A DNA stretch of 64,000 bases from positions 171,979 to 235,978 of the forward strand of contig JAHCAI010000004.1 of assembly GCA_019634975.1 (NCBI GenBank), written 5' to 3'. Positions 9,636 to 18,720 of this stretch are shown piece by piece. This DNA comes from Burkholderiales bacterium. GTDB taxonomy: Bacteria; Pseudomonadota; Gammaproteobacteria; Burkholderiales; SG8-41. Under the pieces are notes generated by a model that did not search any database, was not told where the DNA came from, and saw nothing but the letters and a program-made list of their open reading frames with translations. Positions within the stretch are counted from its first letter, which is position 1. The number at the start of each line of letters is the position of its first letter. Made by a program: the position numbers and the translations under genes.

Positions 9636-11201
9636 TTGAACAAGAAAATGATGCTGATCGCCGCCGCGATCCTGGGCCTGGGGCTTGCCGGGGCCGCGTA
9701 CTGGCATTTTTCCGGCGGCCAGGCGCAGCAGGGCTACCGTTTCGCGAAGATCGAGCGCGGTGACCTGGTGGCGGCGGTGTCGTCCACCGGCACGCTGAAT
9801 CCCGTGGTGTCGGTGCAGGTGGGCTCCCAGGTCTCCGGCCAGATCAAGGACATTTTCGTCGATTACAACTCGGTGGTGAAAAAGGGCGATGTCATTGCCC
9901 GCATCGATCCCGACTCCTTCACGCTGCGCGTGAACCAGGCGATGGCCGACCTCGAGGCCGGGCGCGCAACGGCAATGACCCAGCGCGCCAACCTCGGCGC
10001 GCTGCAGGCCGAGGTTTCGCGCGCCCAGGTCGCACTGGCGGAGGCCGAGCGCAACCTGAAGCGCAACCAGATGCTGGTGGAGAAGGGTTTCGTGTCGCAG
10101 GCCGCGCTGGAAACCGCGCAGGCTGCGGTGGCGACGGCGCGCGAGCAGGTCAAAACCGCGCAAGCCCAGCGCGCGGTGGGTGAGGCGCAGGTGCGCAACG
10201 GCGAGGCGCTGGTGAAGCAGCGCGAGTCGCAGCTGGCGCAGGCGAAGGTCGATCTCGAGCGCACGACCATCCGTGCGCCCGTGGACGGCATCGTGATCTC
10301 GCGCAGTGTCGATGCGGGCCAGACGGTGGCGGCCAGCCTGCAGGCGCCGACGCTGTTCCTGATCGCGCGCAACCTGACCGACATGCAGGTCGAAGCCTCG
10401 ATCGACGAGTCCGAAATCGGCCGCATCGCGGTCGGGCAGGAGGCAACCTTCACCGTCGATTCATTTCCCGGGCGGACATTCCGCGGCAAGATCACCCAGG
10501 TGCGCAAGGCGGCGCTGGTGGTGCAGAACGTCGTGACCTACACGGCGATCATTTCCGCGCCCAACCCCGACCTGACGCTGCTGCCGGGCATGACCACCAA
10601 TGTCCGCATCACGGTGGCGCGGCGCGAGGGCGCGCTGAAGCTGCCCAACGCGGCGCTGCGTTATCGCCCGCCCGGCGCGCAGGCGCCAGCGAAGGGGCAG
10701 AAGCCGCCGGCGGAAGCGGGCGCCGCCGCGCCCTCTGCGGGCGCAGGCAGCCAGGCGCAGGCCACCCGCGAACGCCTGACCCGGGAGCTCGGCCTCAGCG
10801 AGGAGCAGGTGGCGAAGCTGGAGGCGATCCAGCGCGCCACCGCCGAACGCATTGCCGCGATCAGCGTTGATGACCCGGCGCAGCGCAAGAAGGAGATCGG
10901 CCGCCTGCGCGTGCAGGCGCGCGTCGAGATTTCCGCCATTCTCAACGACGAGCAGCGCGCGCGTTACGAGGCGATGGCCAGCGAGCAGCGCGGCGTCGCG
11001 ACGCGCAGCGGCAGCGTGTGGATCGCGGATGCGTCGGGCAAGCCGAGGCCGGTCACCGTCCGACTCGGCATCACCGACGGCACCCATACCGAGCTGCTGG
11101 GCGGCGAGCTGAAGGAGGGCGACTCCGTGATCATCGGCAACCTTGCCGCGGGCGCGCGGCCCGAGGCGAAGGGCGGCACTGCCCCGCGTTTCGGATTCTG
11201 A
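9636..11201 (+). CDS. macA: MacA-like periplasmic adaptor with an inserted Spy/CpxP-like segment
   Basis: This adaptor should link the inner-membrane MacB-type ABC complex to a TolC channel. It has an N-terminal membrane anchor (MMLIAAAILGLGLAGAAYW), a lipoyl/barrel-sandwich half (VSVQVGSQVSGQIKDIFVDY), a coiled-coil hairpin at about residues 95-205, then a beta-barrel (PVDGIVISRSVDAGQTV). At 521 residues it is over 100 longer than usual. The excess is a Pro/Ala linker (about 341-370) and a helical segment (about 375-448) with LSEEQVAKLEAIQ and ILNDEQRARYEAM, matching the LTxxQ pattern of Spy/CpxP proteins. The C-terminal beta part resumes after it. The start is TTG at 9636; an ATG at 9648 is possible. 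Confidence 0.9.
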   Translation: MNKKMMLIAAAILGLGLAGAAYWHFSGGQAQQGYRFAKIERGDLVAAVSSTGTLNPVVSVQVGSQVSGQIKDIFVDYNSVVKKGDVIARIDPDSFTLRVNQAMADLEAGRATAMTQRANLGALQAEVSRAQVALAEAERNLKRNQMLVEKGFVSQAALETAQAAVATAREQVKTAQAQRAVGEAQVRNGEALVKQRESQLAQAKVDLERTTIRAPVDGIVISRSVDAGQTVAASLQAPTLFLIARNLTDMQVEASIDESEIGRIAVGQEATFTVDSFPGRTFRGKITQVRKAALVVQNVVTYTAIISAPNPDLTLLPGMTTNVRITVARREGALKLPNAALRYRPPGAQAPAKGQKPPAEAGAAAPSAGAGSQAQATRERLTRELGLSEEQVAKLEAIQRATAERIAAISVDDPAQRKKEIGRLRVQARVEISAILNDEQRARYEAMASEQRGVATRSGSVWIADASGKPRPVTVRLGITDGTHTELLGGELKEGDSVIIGNLAAGARPEAKGGTAPRFGF

Positions 11202-11224
11202 GCGCAGTGTCCGGCGCAAAGGCC

Positions 11225-11983
11225 ATGTCCCCGCCGCTGATTGTCACCCGCGGGCTCGCCAAATCCTACGAGCTCGGCGGCTATGTCGTGCATGCGCTGC
11301 GCGGGGTGTCGGTCGAGATCGCGCCCGGCGAGTTCGTCGCGGTGATGGGGCCTTCGGGTTCAGGCAAGTCGACGTTCATGAACCTGCTCGGCTGCCTCGA
11401 TACGCCTGACGGCGGCGAATACCTGCTTGCCGGCGAGCGCGTGTCCGGCCTGGACCGCGACGCTCTCGCCGCAATCCGCAACCGGCGCATCGGCTTCGTG
11501 TTCCAGAGCTTCAACCTGCTGCCGCGCACATCCGCGCTGGAAAACATCGCGCTGCCGCTGCTCTACTGCGGCGTGCCGGCCGAGGAGCGCAACCGCCGGG
11601 CGGCGGCGCGGCTGGCCGAGGTCGGCCTTGCCGAGCGCGGACACCACCACCCGGCGCAGCTCTCCGGCGGCCAGCAGCAACGGGTGGCGATCGCGCGGGC
11701 GCTGGTCAACGATCCGGTGCTGATCCTTGCCGACGAGCCGACCGGCGCGCTCGACACGCTGACCAGCTGCGAGGTGATGGCGCTGCTGCAGCAGCTGAAT
11801 GCACGGGGCATGACCGTGGTGCTGGTGACGCACGAGCGCGACATTGCGGATTTCGCGAAACGGGTGATCACCTTCCGTGACGGCGCCGTGGTCGAGGACC
11901 ATGTTGTTGCCGCACCCAAGGATGCCGCCGCGATGGCGGAGCGGCTGCGCGCGGCGCAGCCTCAGGCGGGCGCGCGCGCATGA
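11225..11983 (+). CDS. ABC transporter ATP-binding protein, MacB/LolD type
   Basis: This 252-residue ATPase powers the MacA/permease complex. It has Walker A (GPSGSGKST), a Q-loop ([11 protein letters not shown]), the signature [15 protein letters not shown], Walker B ([11 protein letters not shown]) and the switch His (VLVTHE). MacB of E. coli is one polypeptide; here the ATPase and permease are separate genes overlapping by ATGA. The ATG at 11225 lies 23 bp after macA. The substrate (macrolide, lipopeptide or other) cannot be read from sequence. Confidence 0.93.
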   Translation: MSPPLIVTRGLAKSYELGGYVVHALRGVSVEIAPGEFVAVMGPSGSGKSTFMNLLGCLDTPDGGEYLLAGERVSGLDRDALAAIRNRRIGFVFQSFNLLPRTSALENIALPLLYCGVPAEERNRRAAARLAEVGLAERGHHHPAQLSGGQQQRVAIARALVNDPVLILADEPTGALDTLTSCEVMALLQQLNARGMTVVLVTHERDIADFAKRVITFRDGAVVEDHVVAAPKDAAAMAERLRAAQPQAGARA

Positions 11984-13212
11984 ATGTGCTCGCCAGCATC
12001 CGCATTGCCCTGCGCGCGCTGCGCATCAACAAGCTGCGCAGCGCGCTGACCATGCTCGGCATCATCATCGGCGTTGCCGCCGTGATCACCATGATCGCGG
12101 TCGGTTCCGGGGCGCAGCAGCGCATCGAGGAGCAGATCAAGGGCCTCGGCACCAACCTGATCATCCTGATGCCGGGCTCGACCACCGCCGGCGGCGTGCG
12201 CATGGGCGCGGGTTCGCGCAACACCCTGACCGAGGAGGACGGCTATGCCATCCAGCGCGACATTCCGGGCGTGCAGGCTTCGGCGCCGACGCTGCGCGGC
12301 ACCGGCCAGGTGGTCGGCGGCAGCGGCAACTGGTCGACCGTGTTTTTCGGGGTCACGCCGGAATACTTCGATGCGCGCAACTGGGTCGTTGCTCAGGGCA
12401 AGGCTTTCGATGCGGCCGACGTCGCCGGCTCCGCCAAGGTCGCGCTGCTCGGCGACACCGTTGCACGCAGCCTGTTCGGCGATGCCGATCCGATCGGCCA
12501 GGTGATCCGCATCCGCAAGGTGCCTTTCACCGTCATCGGCACGCTGGAGCGCAAGGGCCAGAGCCTGATGGGCCAGGACCAGGATGACGTGATCCTGATG
12601 CCGATTTCCACCGCGAGGAACCGCGTGCTCGGGCAGGGCGCAGGCCGGCTGCGCACCGTGGGCTCGGTGTCGATCAAGGTGCGCGACGGCGAGGACATGA
12701 AGGAGGTCGAATCGCAGATCCGCGAGCTGATGCGCCAGCGTCACCGCATCCAGCCCGACCGCGAGGATGATTTCACGCTGCGCAACCTGTCGGAAGTGCT
12801 GGCCACGCGCGAGGAGTCCAGCCGCGTGATGGGCCTGCTGCTTGCCGCCGTCGCCTCGGTATCGCTGCTGGTCGGCGGCATCGGCATCATGAACATCATG
12901 CTGGTGTCGGTGACCGAGCGCACCCGCGAGATCGGCCTGCGCATGGCGGTCGGCGCCCGCGGTCGCGACATCCTGACCCAGTTCCTGGTCGAGGCGATCA
13001 CGCTGGCGCTGATCGGCGGCCTGCTCGGCATCGTGCTCGGCATCGGCGGCTCGCTGGCGATCGGCCATTTCGCCGGCTGGCCGATACACCTGGGCATCGA
13101 GCCCGTCGCGCTGTCCGTCGGCTTCGCCGCGGCGATCGGCATCTTTTTCGGTTTCTATCCCGCGCGCAAGGCGTCGCTGCTGCTGCCGATCGAGGCCTTG
13201 AGGTACGAGTGA
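11980..13212 (+). CDS. MacB-type ABC permease (FtsX domain)
   Basis: The 410-residue membrane subunit has an N-terminal transmembrane helix after the conserved NKLRSALTMLGIIIGVAAVI. A large periplasmic MacB_PCD domain follows, and then three C-terminal helices of the FtsX domain, starting at LLLAAVASVSLLVGGIGIMNIM with VTERTREIGLRMAVGA between them. The tail (PARKASLLLPIEALRYE) is the family ending. It is the last gene of the macA-ATPase-permease operon. The heptamer element H1 begins at its stop codon. Confidence 0.94.
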   Translation: MNVLASIRIALRALRINKLRSALTMLGIIIGVAAVITMIAVGSGAQQRIEEQIKGLGTNLIILMPGSTTAGGVRMGAGSRNTLTEEDGYAIQRDIPGVQASAPTLRGTGQVVGGSGNWSTVFFGVTPEYFDARNWVVAQGKAFDAADVAGSAKVALLGDTVARSLFGDADPIGQVIRIRKVPFTVIGTLERKGQSLMGQDQDDVILMPISTARNRVLGQGAGRLRTVGSVSIKVRDGEDMKEVESQIRELMRQRHRIQPDREDDFTLRNLSEVLATREESSRVMGLLLAAVASVSLLVGGIGIMNIMLVSVTERTREIGLRMAVGARGRDILTQFLVEAITLALIGGLLGIVLGIGGSLAIGHFAGWPIHLGIEPVALSVGFAAAIGIFFGFYPARKASLLLPIEALRYE

Positions 13213-13286
13213 TTGGTGACTGGTAATCGGTAAACGGCGGATCGGGTCGAATTACCGGTTACCAGTCACCAATTACCGGTCATCAA
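13213..13286. repeat. Heptamer inverted-repeat element H1 (macB-uppP)
   Basis: Three 7-bp units ttggtga, ctggtaa, tcggtaa (13213-13233) are followed by five inverted units ttaccgg, ttaccag, tcaccaa, ttaccgg, tcatcaa (13252-13286). The arms 13213-13233 and 13252-13272 pair over 21 bp with one mismatch and an 18-base loop. No T-run follows, so this is not a standard terminator, though the hairpin could protect or end the macB transcript. Confidence 0.8.
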
Positions 13287-13312
13287 GGTTTCTTCTCAAG
13301 TAAAATCCGGCA

Positions 13313-14128
13313 ATGGATCCCGTACTGGCCCTCAAAGCCCTGATCATGGGCATCGTCGAAGGGCTCACCGAGTTTCTTCCGATTTCCAGCACCGGGCACC
13401 TGATCATCGCCGGAAGCCTGCTCGATTTCGATGACGGCAAGGGCAAGGTCTTCGAACTGGTCATCCAGACCGGCGCGATGCTGGCCGTGTGCTGGGAGTT
13501 TCGCGGGCGTTTCCTCGGTGTGCTGGGTGGATTGACGCGGGATGCCGGAGCGCAGCGTTTCGTGCTGAACCTGGTTGCGGCATTCATTCCGGCGGCGGTG
13601 ATCGGACTGGCGCTGGGCGGCATGATCAAGGCGAACCTGTTCCATCCCGTGCCGGTGGCGCTGGCGCTGATCGTCGGCGGCTTCGTGATTCTCTGGGTCG
13701 AGCGGCGGGAGCAACCGGTGCGCATCGACGACGTCGACCGCATGACCTGGCGCGACGCGCTGAAGGTCGGTTTTGCGCAGGCCTTCGCGCTGTTTCCGGG
13801 CGTCTCGCGCGCCGGGGCCACCATCATCGGCGGCATGATGTTCGGGCTGTCACGGCGTGCGGCGACCGAGTTTTCGTTTTTTCTTGCAGTGCCGACGCTG
13901 GTGGCGGCGGGCGCCTATGATCTCTACAAGAACCGCGCGCTGCTGTCGGCCGACGATCTCGGCCTGTTCGGCATCGGCACCGTCAGCGCCTTCATTTCGG
14001 CGTTCATCTGCATCCGCTGGCTGATGCGTTACGTCGCCACCCACGATTTCCGCATCTTCGCCTGGTACCGCATCGTGTTCGGCCTGTTCATACTGGGCAG
14101 CGCGTACACCGGTCTCATCACCTGGTAA
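13313..14128 (+). CDS. uppP: Undecaprenyl-diphosphatase
   Basis: UppP (BacA) recycles the undecaprenyl carrier by removing a phosphate from undecaprenyl diphosphate at the cytoplasmic membrane, for cell-wall and LPS synthesis. The 271-residue polytopic protein has the catalytic motifs [16 protein letters not shown] near the N-terminus and [15 protein letters not shown] in the middle. Length is typical. It starts 26 bp after element H1 and appears monocistronic. Confidence 0.96.
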   Translation: MDPVLALKALIMGIVEGLTEFLPISSTGHLIIAGSLLDFDDGKGKVFELVIQTGAMLAVCWEFRGRFLGVLGGLTRDAGAQRFVLNLVAAFIPAAVIGLALGGMIKANLFHPVPVALALIVGGFVILWVERREQPVRIDDVDRMTWRDALKVGFAQAFALFPGVSRAGATIIGGMMFGLSRRAATEFSFFLAVPTLVAAGAYDLYKNRALLSADDLGLFGIGTVSAFISAFICIRWLMRYVATHDFRIFAWYRIVFGLFILGSAYTGLITW

Positions 14129-14215
14129 GGCGCGGCCGCCCGCCGCGGTTGCCGCGATTCATCCGGAACTCCGGCCCGGCACCGGAGTCGGACTGGCAGA
14201 GGAGGAATACCGAAA

Positions 14216-15787
14216 ATGAACACAACGCTCTCCGATCCCAAGGCCCGCCTGCAGATCCGCAATGCCACGGCAGCCGACGTTCCCGACATCTGCGCGCTGA
14301 GCGATCGCGTGTATGCCGAAGCCGGCATGAAAGGCTATTCGGCCGGGGCAATCACCGGGCAGATCAACATTTTTCCCGAGGGACAGTTCGTCATCACTGT
14401 CGGTGACCGGATTGTCGGCTATTGCGCGACCTTCATCACCCGCGGCGAGATCGCGCTCAAGCCCCACACCTGGGTGGAGATCACCGGCAACGGCTATGCC
14501 GCGCGCCATGACCCGGACGGCGACTGGCTCTACGGCATGGAGGTTTTTGTCGACCCGGACTATCGCGGCTACCACCTCGGCCAGAGGCTCTACAACCAGC
14601 GCAAGAAGCTGTGCGAGGAGCGCAGGCTCGAGGGCATCGTGTTCGTCGGCCGGCTGCCGACGCTGGCGCGCAGGCTGAAGCGTTTCGGCAGCGCCGAGAA
14701 CTATGTGCGCGAGATACAGCAGAAACGGCAGCGCGATCCGGTGCTGAATTTCCAGTTGCGCAACCGCTTTGAAATCATCGGCGTGATCCCGGAATACATT
14801 GTCGGCGACCGCGAGTCCCTGGGCTACGGGGTGCACCTGGTGTGGCGCAATCCCAAGGCGCCGCAGCAGGCGGCCGGCGACCGGGCGCGGAGTTATTCGG
14901 GCGGGCGCCTGGCCGATACGGTGAGGGTGGGAACCGTGCAGTACATGCAGCGGCGCGTGCACTCGTTCGAGGAGTTCATCAAGTTCGTCGAGTATTTCGT
15001 CGATGTGGTCGCCACCTACAACGGCGATTTCGTGGTTTTCCCGGAACTGTTCACGCTGCAGCTGCTGTCGATCGAGAACCAGGAGCTGCGGCCGGCCGAG
15101 GCGATCGAGGCGCTGACCGAATACACGCCGCGCTTTCGCGCGGCCATGCGCGACCTCGCGTTGCGCCACAACATCAACATCATCGGCGGCTCGCATCCGA
15201 CGCGGGTGGCGAGCGGACGCGTCGAGAACATCTCCTACATTTTCCTGCGCGACGGCAGCATTCACGAGCAGCCGAAGATCCACCCGACCCCGAACGAGGT
15301 CGCCTGGTGGAACATCGAGGGTGGAAACACGGTGGCCGCCATCGAAACCGACTGCGGGCCGATCGGCGTGCTGGTCTGCTACGACACCGAATTCCCGGAG
15401 GTGGTCAGGCACCTGACCGACCAGGGCATCCACATCCTGTTCGTTCCCTTCTGCACCGACGAGCGCCAGAGCTACCTGCGGGTGCGCTACTGCTGCCATG
15501 CGCGCGCGGTGGAGAACCAGATTTACGTGGTGATGTCGGGCAATGTCGGCAACCTGCCGAATGTCAGCAACATGGACATCCAGTACGCCCAGAGCTGCGT
15601 GCTGACGCCCTGCGATTTTCCCTTCGCGCGGGACGGCATCGCCGCTGACACCACGCCGAACGTCGAAACCGTGGCGATCGCCGACCTGCGGCCCGAGACA
15701 CTGATCACGGCGCGCAACAACGGCACGGTGCGCAACCTGCGTGACCGCCGCCACGACCTCTACGGCGTGGTCTGGCGCGGCCGGTAG
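14216..15787 (+). CDS. GNAT acetyltransferase / carbon-nitrogen hydrolase fusion
   Basis: The 523-residue protein joins a GNAT domain (about residues 10-200; acetyl-CoA-binding region DYRGYHLGQRLYNQRKKLCE) to a nitrilase-superfamily domain (about 240-510). The Glu-Lys-Cys triad is present: Glu in VVFPELFTL (about 275), Lys in QPKIHPTPNE (about 352) and Cys in VLVCYDTEFPE (about 387). Fusions of this kind are known in many bacteria, but their substrate is not established. A good ribosome-binding site (gaggag) precedes the ATG. It ends three bases from the convergent rhodanese gene. Confidence 0.9.
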   Translation: MNTTLSDPKARLQIRNATAADVPDICALSDRVYAEAGMKGYSAGAITGQINIFPEGQFVITVGDRIVGYCATFITRGEIALKPHTWVEITGNGYAARHDPDGDWLYGMEVFVDPDYRGYHLGQRLYNQRKKLCEERRLEGIVFVGRLPTLARRLKRFGSAENYVREIQQKRQRDPVLNFQLRNRFEIIGVIPEYIVGDRESLGYGVHLVWRNPKAPQQAAGDRARSYSGGRLADTVRVGTVQYMQRRVHSFEEFIKFVEYFVDVVATYNGDFVVFPELFTLQLLSIENQELRPAEAIEALTEYTPRFRAAMRDLALRHNINIIGGSHPTRVASGRVENISYIFLRDGSIHEQPKIHPTPNEVAWWNIEGGNTVAAIETDCGPIGVLVCYDTEFPEVVRHLTDQGIHILFVPFCTDERQSYLRVRYCCHARAVENQIYVVMSGNVGNLPNVSNMDIQYAQSCVLTPCDFPFARDGIAADTTPNVETVAIADLRPETLITARNNGTVRNLRDRRHDLYGVVWRGR

Positions 15788-15790
15788 GCT

Positions 15791-16243
15791 TCAGCTCTGC
15801 ACCCAGGGCAGGCCGGCCGCGCGCCAGCCGCCGACCGTGTTGCGGTGGCCCTGGGGATCCCGATCGCCCTCGAAGCCCTCAAGCACGTTGTAGGCTTCGC
15901 CGAAGCCCGCCTGCAGGGCGAGCATCGCCGCGTTGTGCGAGCGTCCGCCGCTGCGGCAGATGAACATCACGGGCGCCGCGGGATCGGCCTTCTGGGCGAG
16001 TTCCTGCATGAAGGCCGGGTTCGGGCGGTTGCCGGGATAGCCCAGCAGTTCGATTTCGATGGCGCCGGGTATGCGCCCGACCCAGTCCCACTCGGCCCGG
16101 GTGCGCACGTCGACCAGCTGGGCGCCGGGCCGTGATTTCCAGAGCTGGAAGGCCTCGGCCGGGGTCAGCGCGCCGCTGTAGGGCAGGCCCATCTGGTCAG
16201 CCCGCTGGCGGGCGTTGGCAAGAATCTGTTCAGTGGCATCCAT
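15791..16243 (-). CDS. Rhodanese-like sulfurtransferase
   Basis: This 150-residue single-domain rhodanese probably moves sulfane sulfur or reduces thiosulfate in the cytoplasm; it has no signal peptide. The active-site loop is CRSGGRS (Cys at about 96). The family blocks QLVDVRTRAEWDWVGRIPGA and WRAAGLPW are present, and an N-terminal helical extension of about 25 residues precedes the domain. The gene is divergent from glnA, with a 258-bp regulatory gap between them. Confidence 0.9.
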   Translation of the reverse strand: MDATEQILANARQRADQMGLPYSGALTPAEAFQLWKSRPGAQLVDVRTRAEWDWVGRIPGAIEIELLGYPGNRPNPAFMQELAQKADPAAPVMFICRSGGRSHNAAMLALQAGFGEAYNVLEGFEGDRDPQGHRNTVGGWRAAGLPWVQS

Positions 16244-16344
16244 GGTGTTTTCCGGTGCGGGATCCGTGGGGTTTGCGGGTGGCGAATTCTAACCGGCGGC
16301 AGCATGCGAATGAATGCACTATAATGAGGCGCAACCCATACCGA

Positions 16345-16438
16345 CGCACCATATCAGTGCACCTCCGGCCGGCTTGTGGATAAAAATATCATAATAATCA
16401 AATAGATAATGATGCACCGTGGTGGTACATATCCTGCT
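16345..16438 (+). promoter_or_regulatory. Candidate NtrC sites and sigma-54 promoter of glnA
   Basis: Two sequences resemble the NtrC dyad TGCACC-N5-GGTGCA: 16345-16361 (cgcaccatatcagtgca, two mismatches) and 16413-16429 (tgcaccgtggtggtaca, one mismatch). A sigma-54 type -24/-12 pair follows: GG at 16424-16425 and GC at 16436-16437, exactly 10 bp apart, about 65 bp before the glnA ATG. Between the sites is an IHF-like box at 16396-16408 (aatcaaatagata, one mismatch). The second NtrC site overlaps the -24 element, so it might repress rather than activate. All are consensus matches. Confidence 0.55.
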
Positions 16439-16501
16439 CAACAGGACCGCGGAGCTGTTCAACCTTTTTTTAAATCGTTCGCAATCAGTTAGGAGAGTTC
16501 G

Positions 16502-17914
16502 ATGGGAAGCACTGCCGATGTCATGAAAATGCTGAAGGACAACGAAGTCAAGTTCGTTGACCTGCGCTTTACCGATACCCGGGGCAAGGAACAGCACGTG
16601 TCCGTGCCGAGCAAGGTGTTTGGAGAAGACAAGTTCACCGACGGCCATGCCTTCGACGGTTCGTCCATCGCCGGCTGGAAGGGCATCCAGGCTTCCGACA
16701 TGCTGCTGATGCCGGATCCGGATTCGGCACGCATGGATCCTTTCACCGACGAAGCCACGCTGATCCTGACCTGTGACGTGATCGAGCCTTCCGACGGCAA
16801 GGGCTATGACCGCGATCCGCGTTCGATCGCCAAGCGCGCAGAGGCCTATCTGAAATCGACCGGCATCGGCGACACCGCCTACTTCGGTCCCGAACCCGAG
16901 TTCTTCGTGTTCGACTCCGTGATGTGGCGCGTCGACATGTCCGGCGCCTCGGTCAAGATCAAGACCGCCGAAGCGCCGTGGTCCTCGGAAGAGGAAAACG
17001 ACGGCGGCAACATGGGCCACCGTCCCGCGGTCAAGGGCGGCTATTTTCCGGTGCCGCCGGTCGATTCGCTGCAGGACATCCGCTCGGCGATGTGCCTGGC
17101 GCTGGAAGAGCAGGGCGTGCCGGTGGAAGTGCATCACCACGAAGTGGCGGCTCCCGGCCAGTGCGAGATCGGGACCCTGTTCGCGAGCCTGGTGAAGCGC
17201 GCCGACTGGAACCAGATCCTGAAATACACGGTGCACAATGTCGCGCACTCCTACGGCAAGACCGCGACCTTCATGCCGAAGCCGGTGGTCGGCGACAACG
17301 GCTCGGGCATGCACGTGCACCAGTCGGTGTGGAAGGGCGGGCAGAACCTGTTCAGCGGCAACGGCTATGCCGGCCTTTCGGAGACCGCGCTGTATTACAT
17401 CGGCGGCATCATCAAGCATGCCCGCGCGCTGAATGCGATCACCAATCCGGGCACCAACTCGTACAAGCGCCTGGTGCCGGGCTTCGAGGCGCCGATCAAT
17501 CTGGCCTACTCCGCGCGCAACCGTTCGGCGTCGATCCGCATTCCGCACGTCGCGAGCCCGAAGGCGCGCCGCATCGAAGTGCGCTTCCCGGATCCGACGG
17601 CGAATCCGTACCTCGCGTTCGCCGCGATGCTGATGGCCGGACTCGACGGCATCCAGAACAAGATCCACCCCGGTGACGCCGTCGACAAGAACCTCTACGA
17701 CCTGCCGCCGGAAGAAGCCAAGAAAGTGCCCAATGTCTGCTCGTCGCTGGACATGGCGCTGGACTGCCTCGACAAGGACCGCGAGTTCCTGACCCGCGGC
17801 GGCGTGTTCTCCAACGACATGATCGATGCCTACATCGAGCTGAAGATGGAAGAGGTCACCGCTTTCCGCATGACCACGCATCCGCTCGAGTTCCAGCTGT
17901 ACTACAGCCTCTGA
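16502..17914 (+). CDS. glnA: Type I glutamine synthetase
   Basis: GlnA condenses ammonia and glutamate with ATP and is the entry point for nitrogen. The 470-residue protein is a class I-beta enzyme: it has [29 protein letters not shown], the ATP-binding [16 protein letters not shown], and the adenylylation loop [11 protein letters not shown] with Tyr399. It should therefore be controlled by GlnE as well as by transcription. A strong ribosome-binding site (aggaga) precedes the ATG. It heads the glnA-DUF4124-ntrB-ntrC region, with a terminator directly after it. Confidence 0.98.
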   Translation: MGSTADVMKMLKDNEVKFVDLRFTDTRGKEQHVSVPSKVFGEDKFTDGHAFDGSSIAGWKGIQASDMLLMPDPDSARMDPFTDEATLILTCDVIEPSDGKGYDRDPRSIAKRAEAYLKSTGIGDTAYFGPEPEFFVFDSVMWRVDMSGASVKIKTAEAPWSSEEENDGGNMGHRPAVKGGYFPVPPVDSLQDIRSAMCLALEEQGVPVEVHHHEVAAPGQCEIGTLFASLVKRADWNQILKYTVHNVAHSYGKTATFMPKPVVGDNGSGMHVHQSVWKGGQNLFSGNGYAGLSETALYYIGGIIKHARALNAITNPGTNSYKRLVPGFEAPINLAYSARNRSASIRIPHVASPKARRIEVRFPDPTANPYLAFAAMLMAGLDGIQNKIHPGDAVDKNLYDLPPEEAKKVPNVCSSLDMALDCLDKDREFLTRGGVFSNDMIDAYIELKMEEVTAFRMTTHPLEFQLYYSL

Positions 17915-17931
17915 TCGGTCGCGCACCGGCG

Positions 17932-17966
17932 AAAGGGCGGGCCCGTGTCCGCCCTTTTGTTTTTTC
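17932..17966 (+). terminator. Rho-independent terminator after glnA
   Basis: Nine-base stem aaagggcgg (17932-17940) and ccgcccttt (17949-17957) with an eight-base loop, followed by a T-rich run. It separates glnA from the downstream DUF4124-ntrBC genes, so most glnA transcripts should end here, with read-through or an internal promoter for ntrBC. Confidence 0.93.
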
Positions 17967-18098
17967 CGGCCGGATTGCGACTTTATCTTTGTTGACATAG
18001 ACTTAGCCGATATCTCTTCATGCTGCAGGTCAACCACGCGGCCGCCCTTTCCGTTGCGGAAACAGCCGGCCTTGTAGCAGCTTCAACCGGGGTTATCG

Positions 18099-18593
18099 AT
18101 GCGCTTGCTGATGCTTTTTGTGCTGTTGCTGGTAATGTCCGGTCCGGCGCGGGCCGATATCTGGGAATGCGTCGACAGCAACGGCAACAAGCGCTTCACC
18201 AACCTGAAGTCGGAAGCGGCAGGCTGCAAGCCGATGAGCCTGCCACCGATATCGAGCGTTCCGGCACCCAAGCCGCCGGCGGCCGCGCCGGGCAAACCGG
18301 CTTCTGCTCCGCCGAAGCCGCAGGCGACGCCGGGAAATTTCCCCAAGGTCGATGCGCCGACCCAGCAGCAGCGCGATGCGGAGCGCCGCAAGATCCTCGA
18401 GCAGGAACTCGCCAGCGAGCAGAAGCTGCTCGACCAGGCGCGCAAGGAACTGGCCGAGCAGGAAGCCATCCGGCTCGGCAGCGAGCGCAATTACCAGCGC
18501 GTGCTGGATCGTCTGGAGCCCTTCCAGAAGAAAGTCGCCCTGCACGAAAGCAATATCGCGAACCTGCGCAAGGAACTGGGCTCGCTGCGCTAG
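18099..18593 (+). CDS. DUF4124 family secreted protein with coiled coil
   Basis: The 164-residue protein has a signal peptide (MRLLMLFVLLLVMSGPARA) and then a short DUF4124 domain (DIWECVDSNGNKRFTNLKSE). A Pro/Ala-rich linker (about 60-85) leads to a long charged coiled coil (about 95-164; QRDAERRKILEQELASEQKL). DUF4124 proteins are envelope proteins of unknown function. A gene of this kind between glnA and ntrB is familiar in betaproteobacteria, but I know of no established role in nitrogen control. Confidence 0.85.
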   Translation: MRLLMLFVLLLVMSGPARADIWECVDSNGNKRFTNLKSEAAGCKPMSLPPISSVPAPKPPAAAPGKPASAPPKPQATPGNFPKVDAPTQQQRDAERRKILEQELASEQKLLDQARKELAEQEAIRLGSERNYQRVLDRLEPFQKKVALHESNIANLRKELGSLR

Positions 18594-18720
18594 CAGCCGG
18601 CGTCCGCGATCGGCGCCGGCAGGCCGGAATCCCGCCCGGTCATCGGTACCCCTCTCCCGGCGCCCTGCCGGGCTTTCCGCTTGGCGTGCTTTTTGCTCCG
18701 GCATGCCCTGAACTCCGGCC

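Noticed and set aside
13213..13286. Standard rho-independent terminator after macB
   Set aside because: The hairpin is strong, but no T-run follows and the 7-bp periodicity points to a repeat element.
16320..16325. TATAAT as a sigma-70 -10 element for glnA
   Set aside because: No TTGACA-like sequence lies at the proper distance, and a better sigma-54 pair exists downstream. A weak second promoter cannot be excluded.
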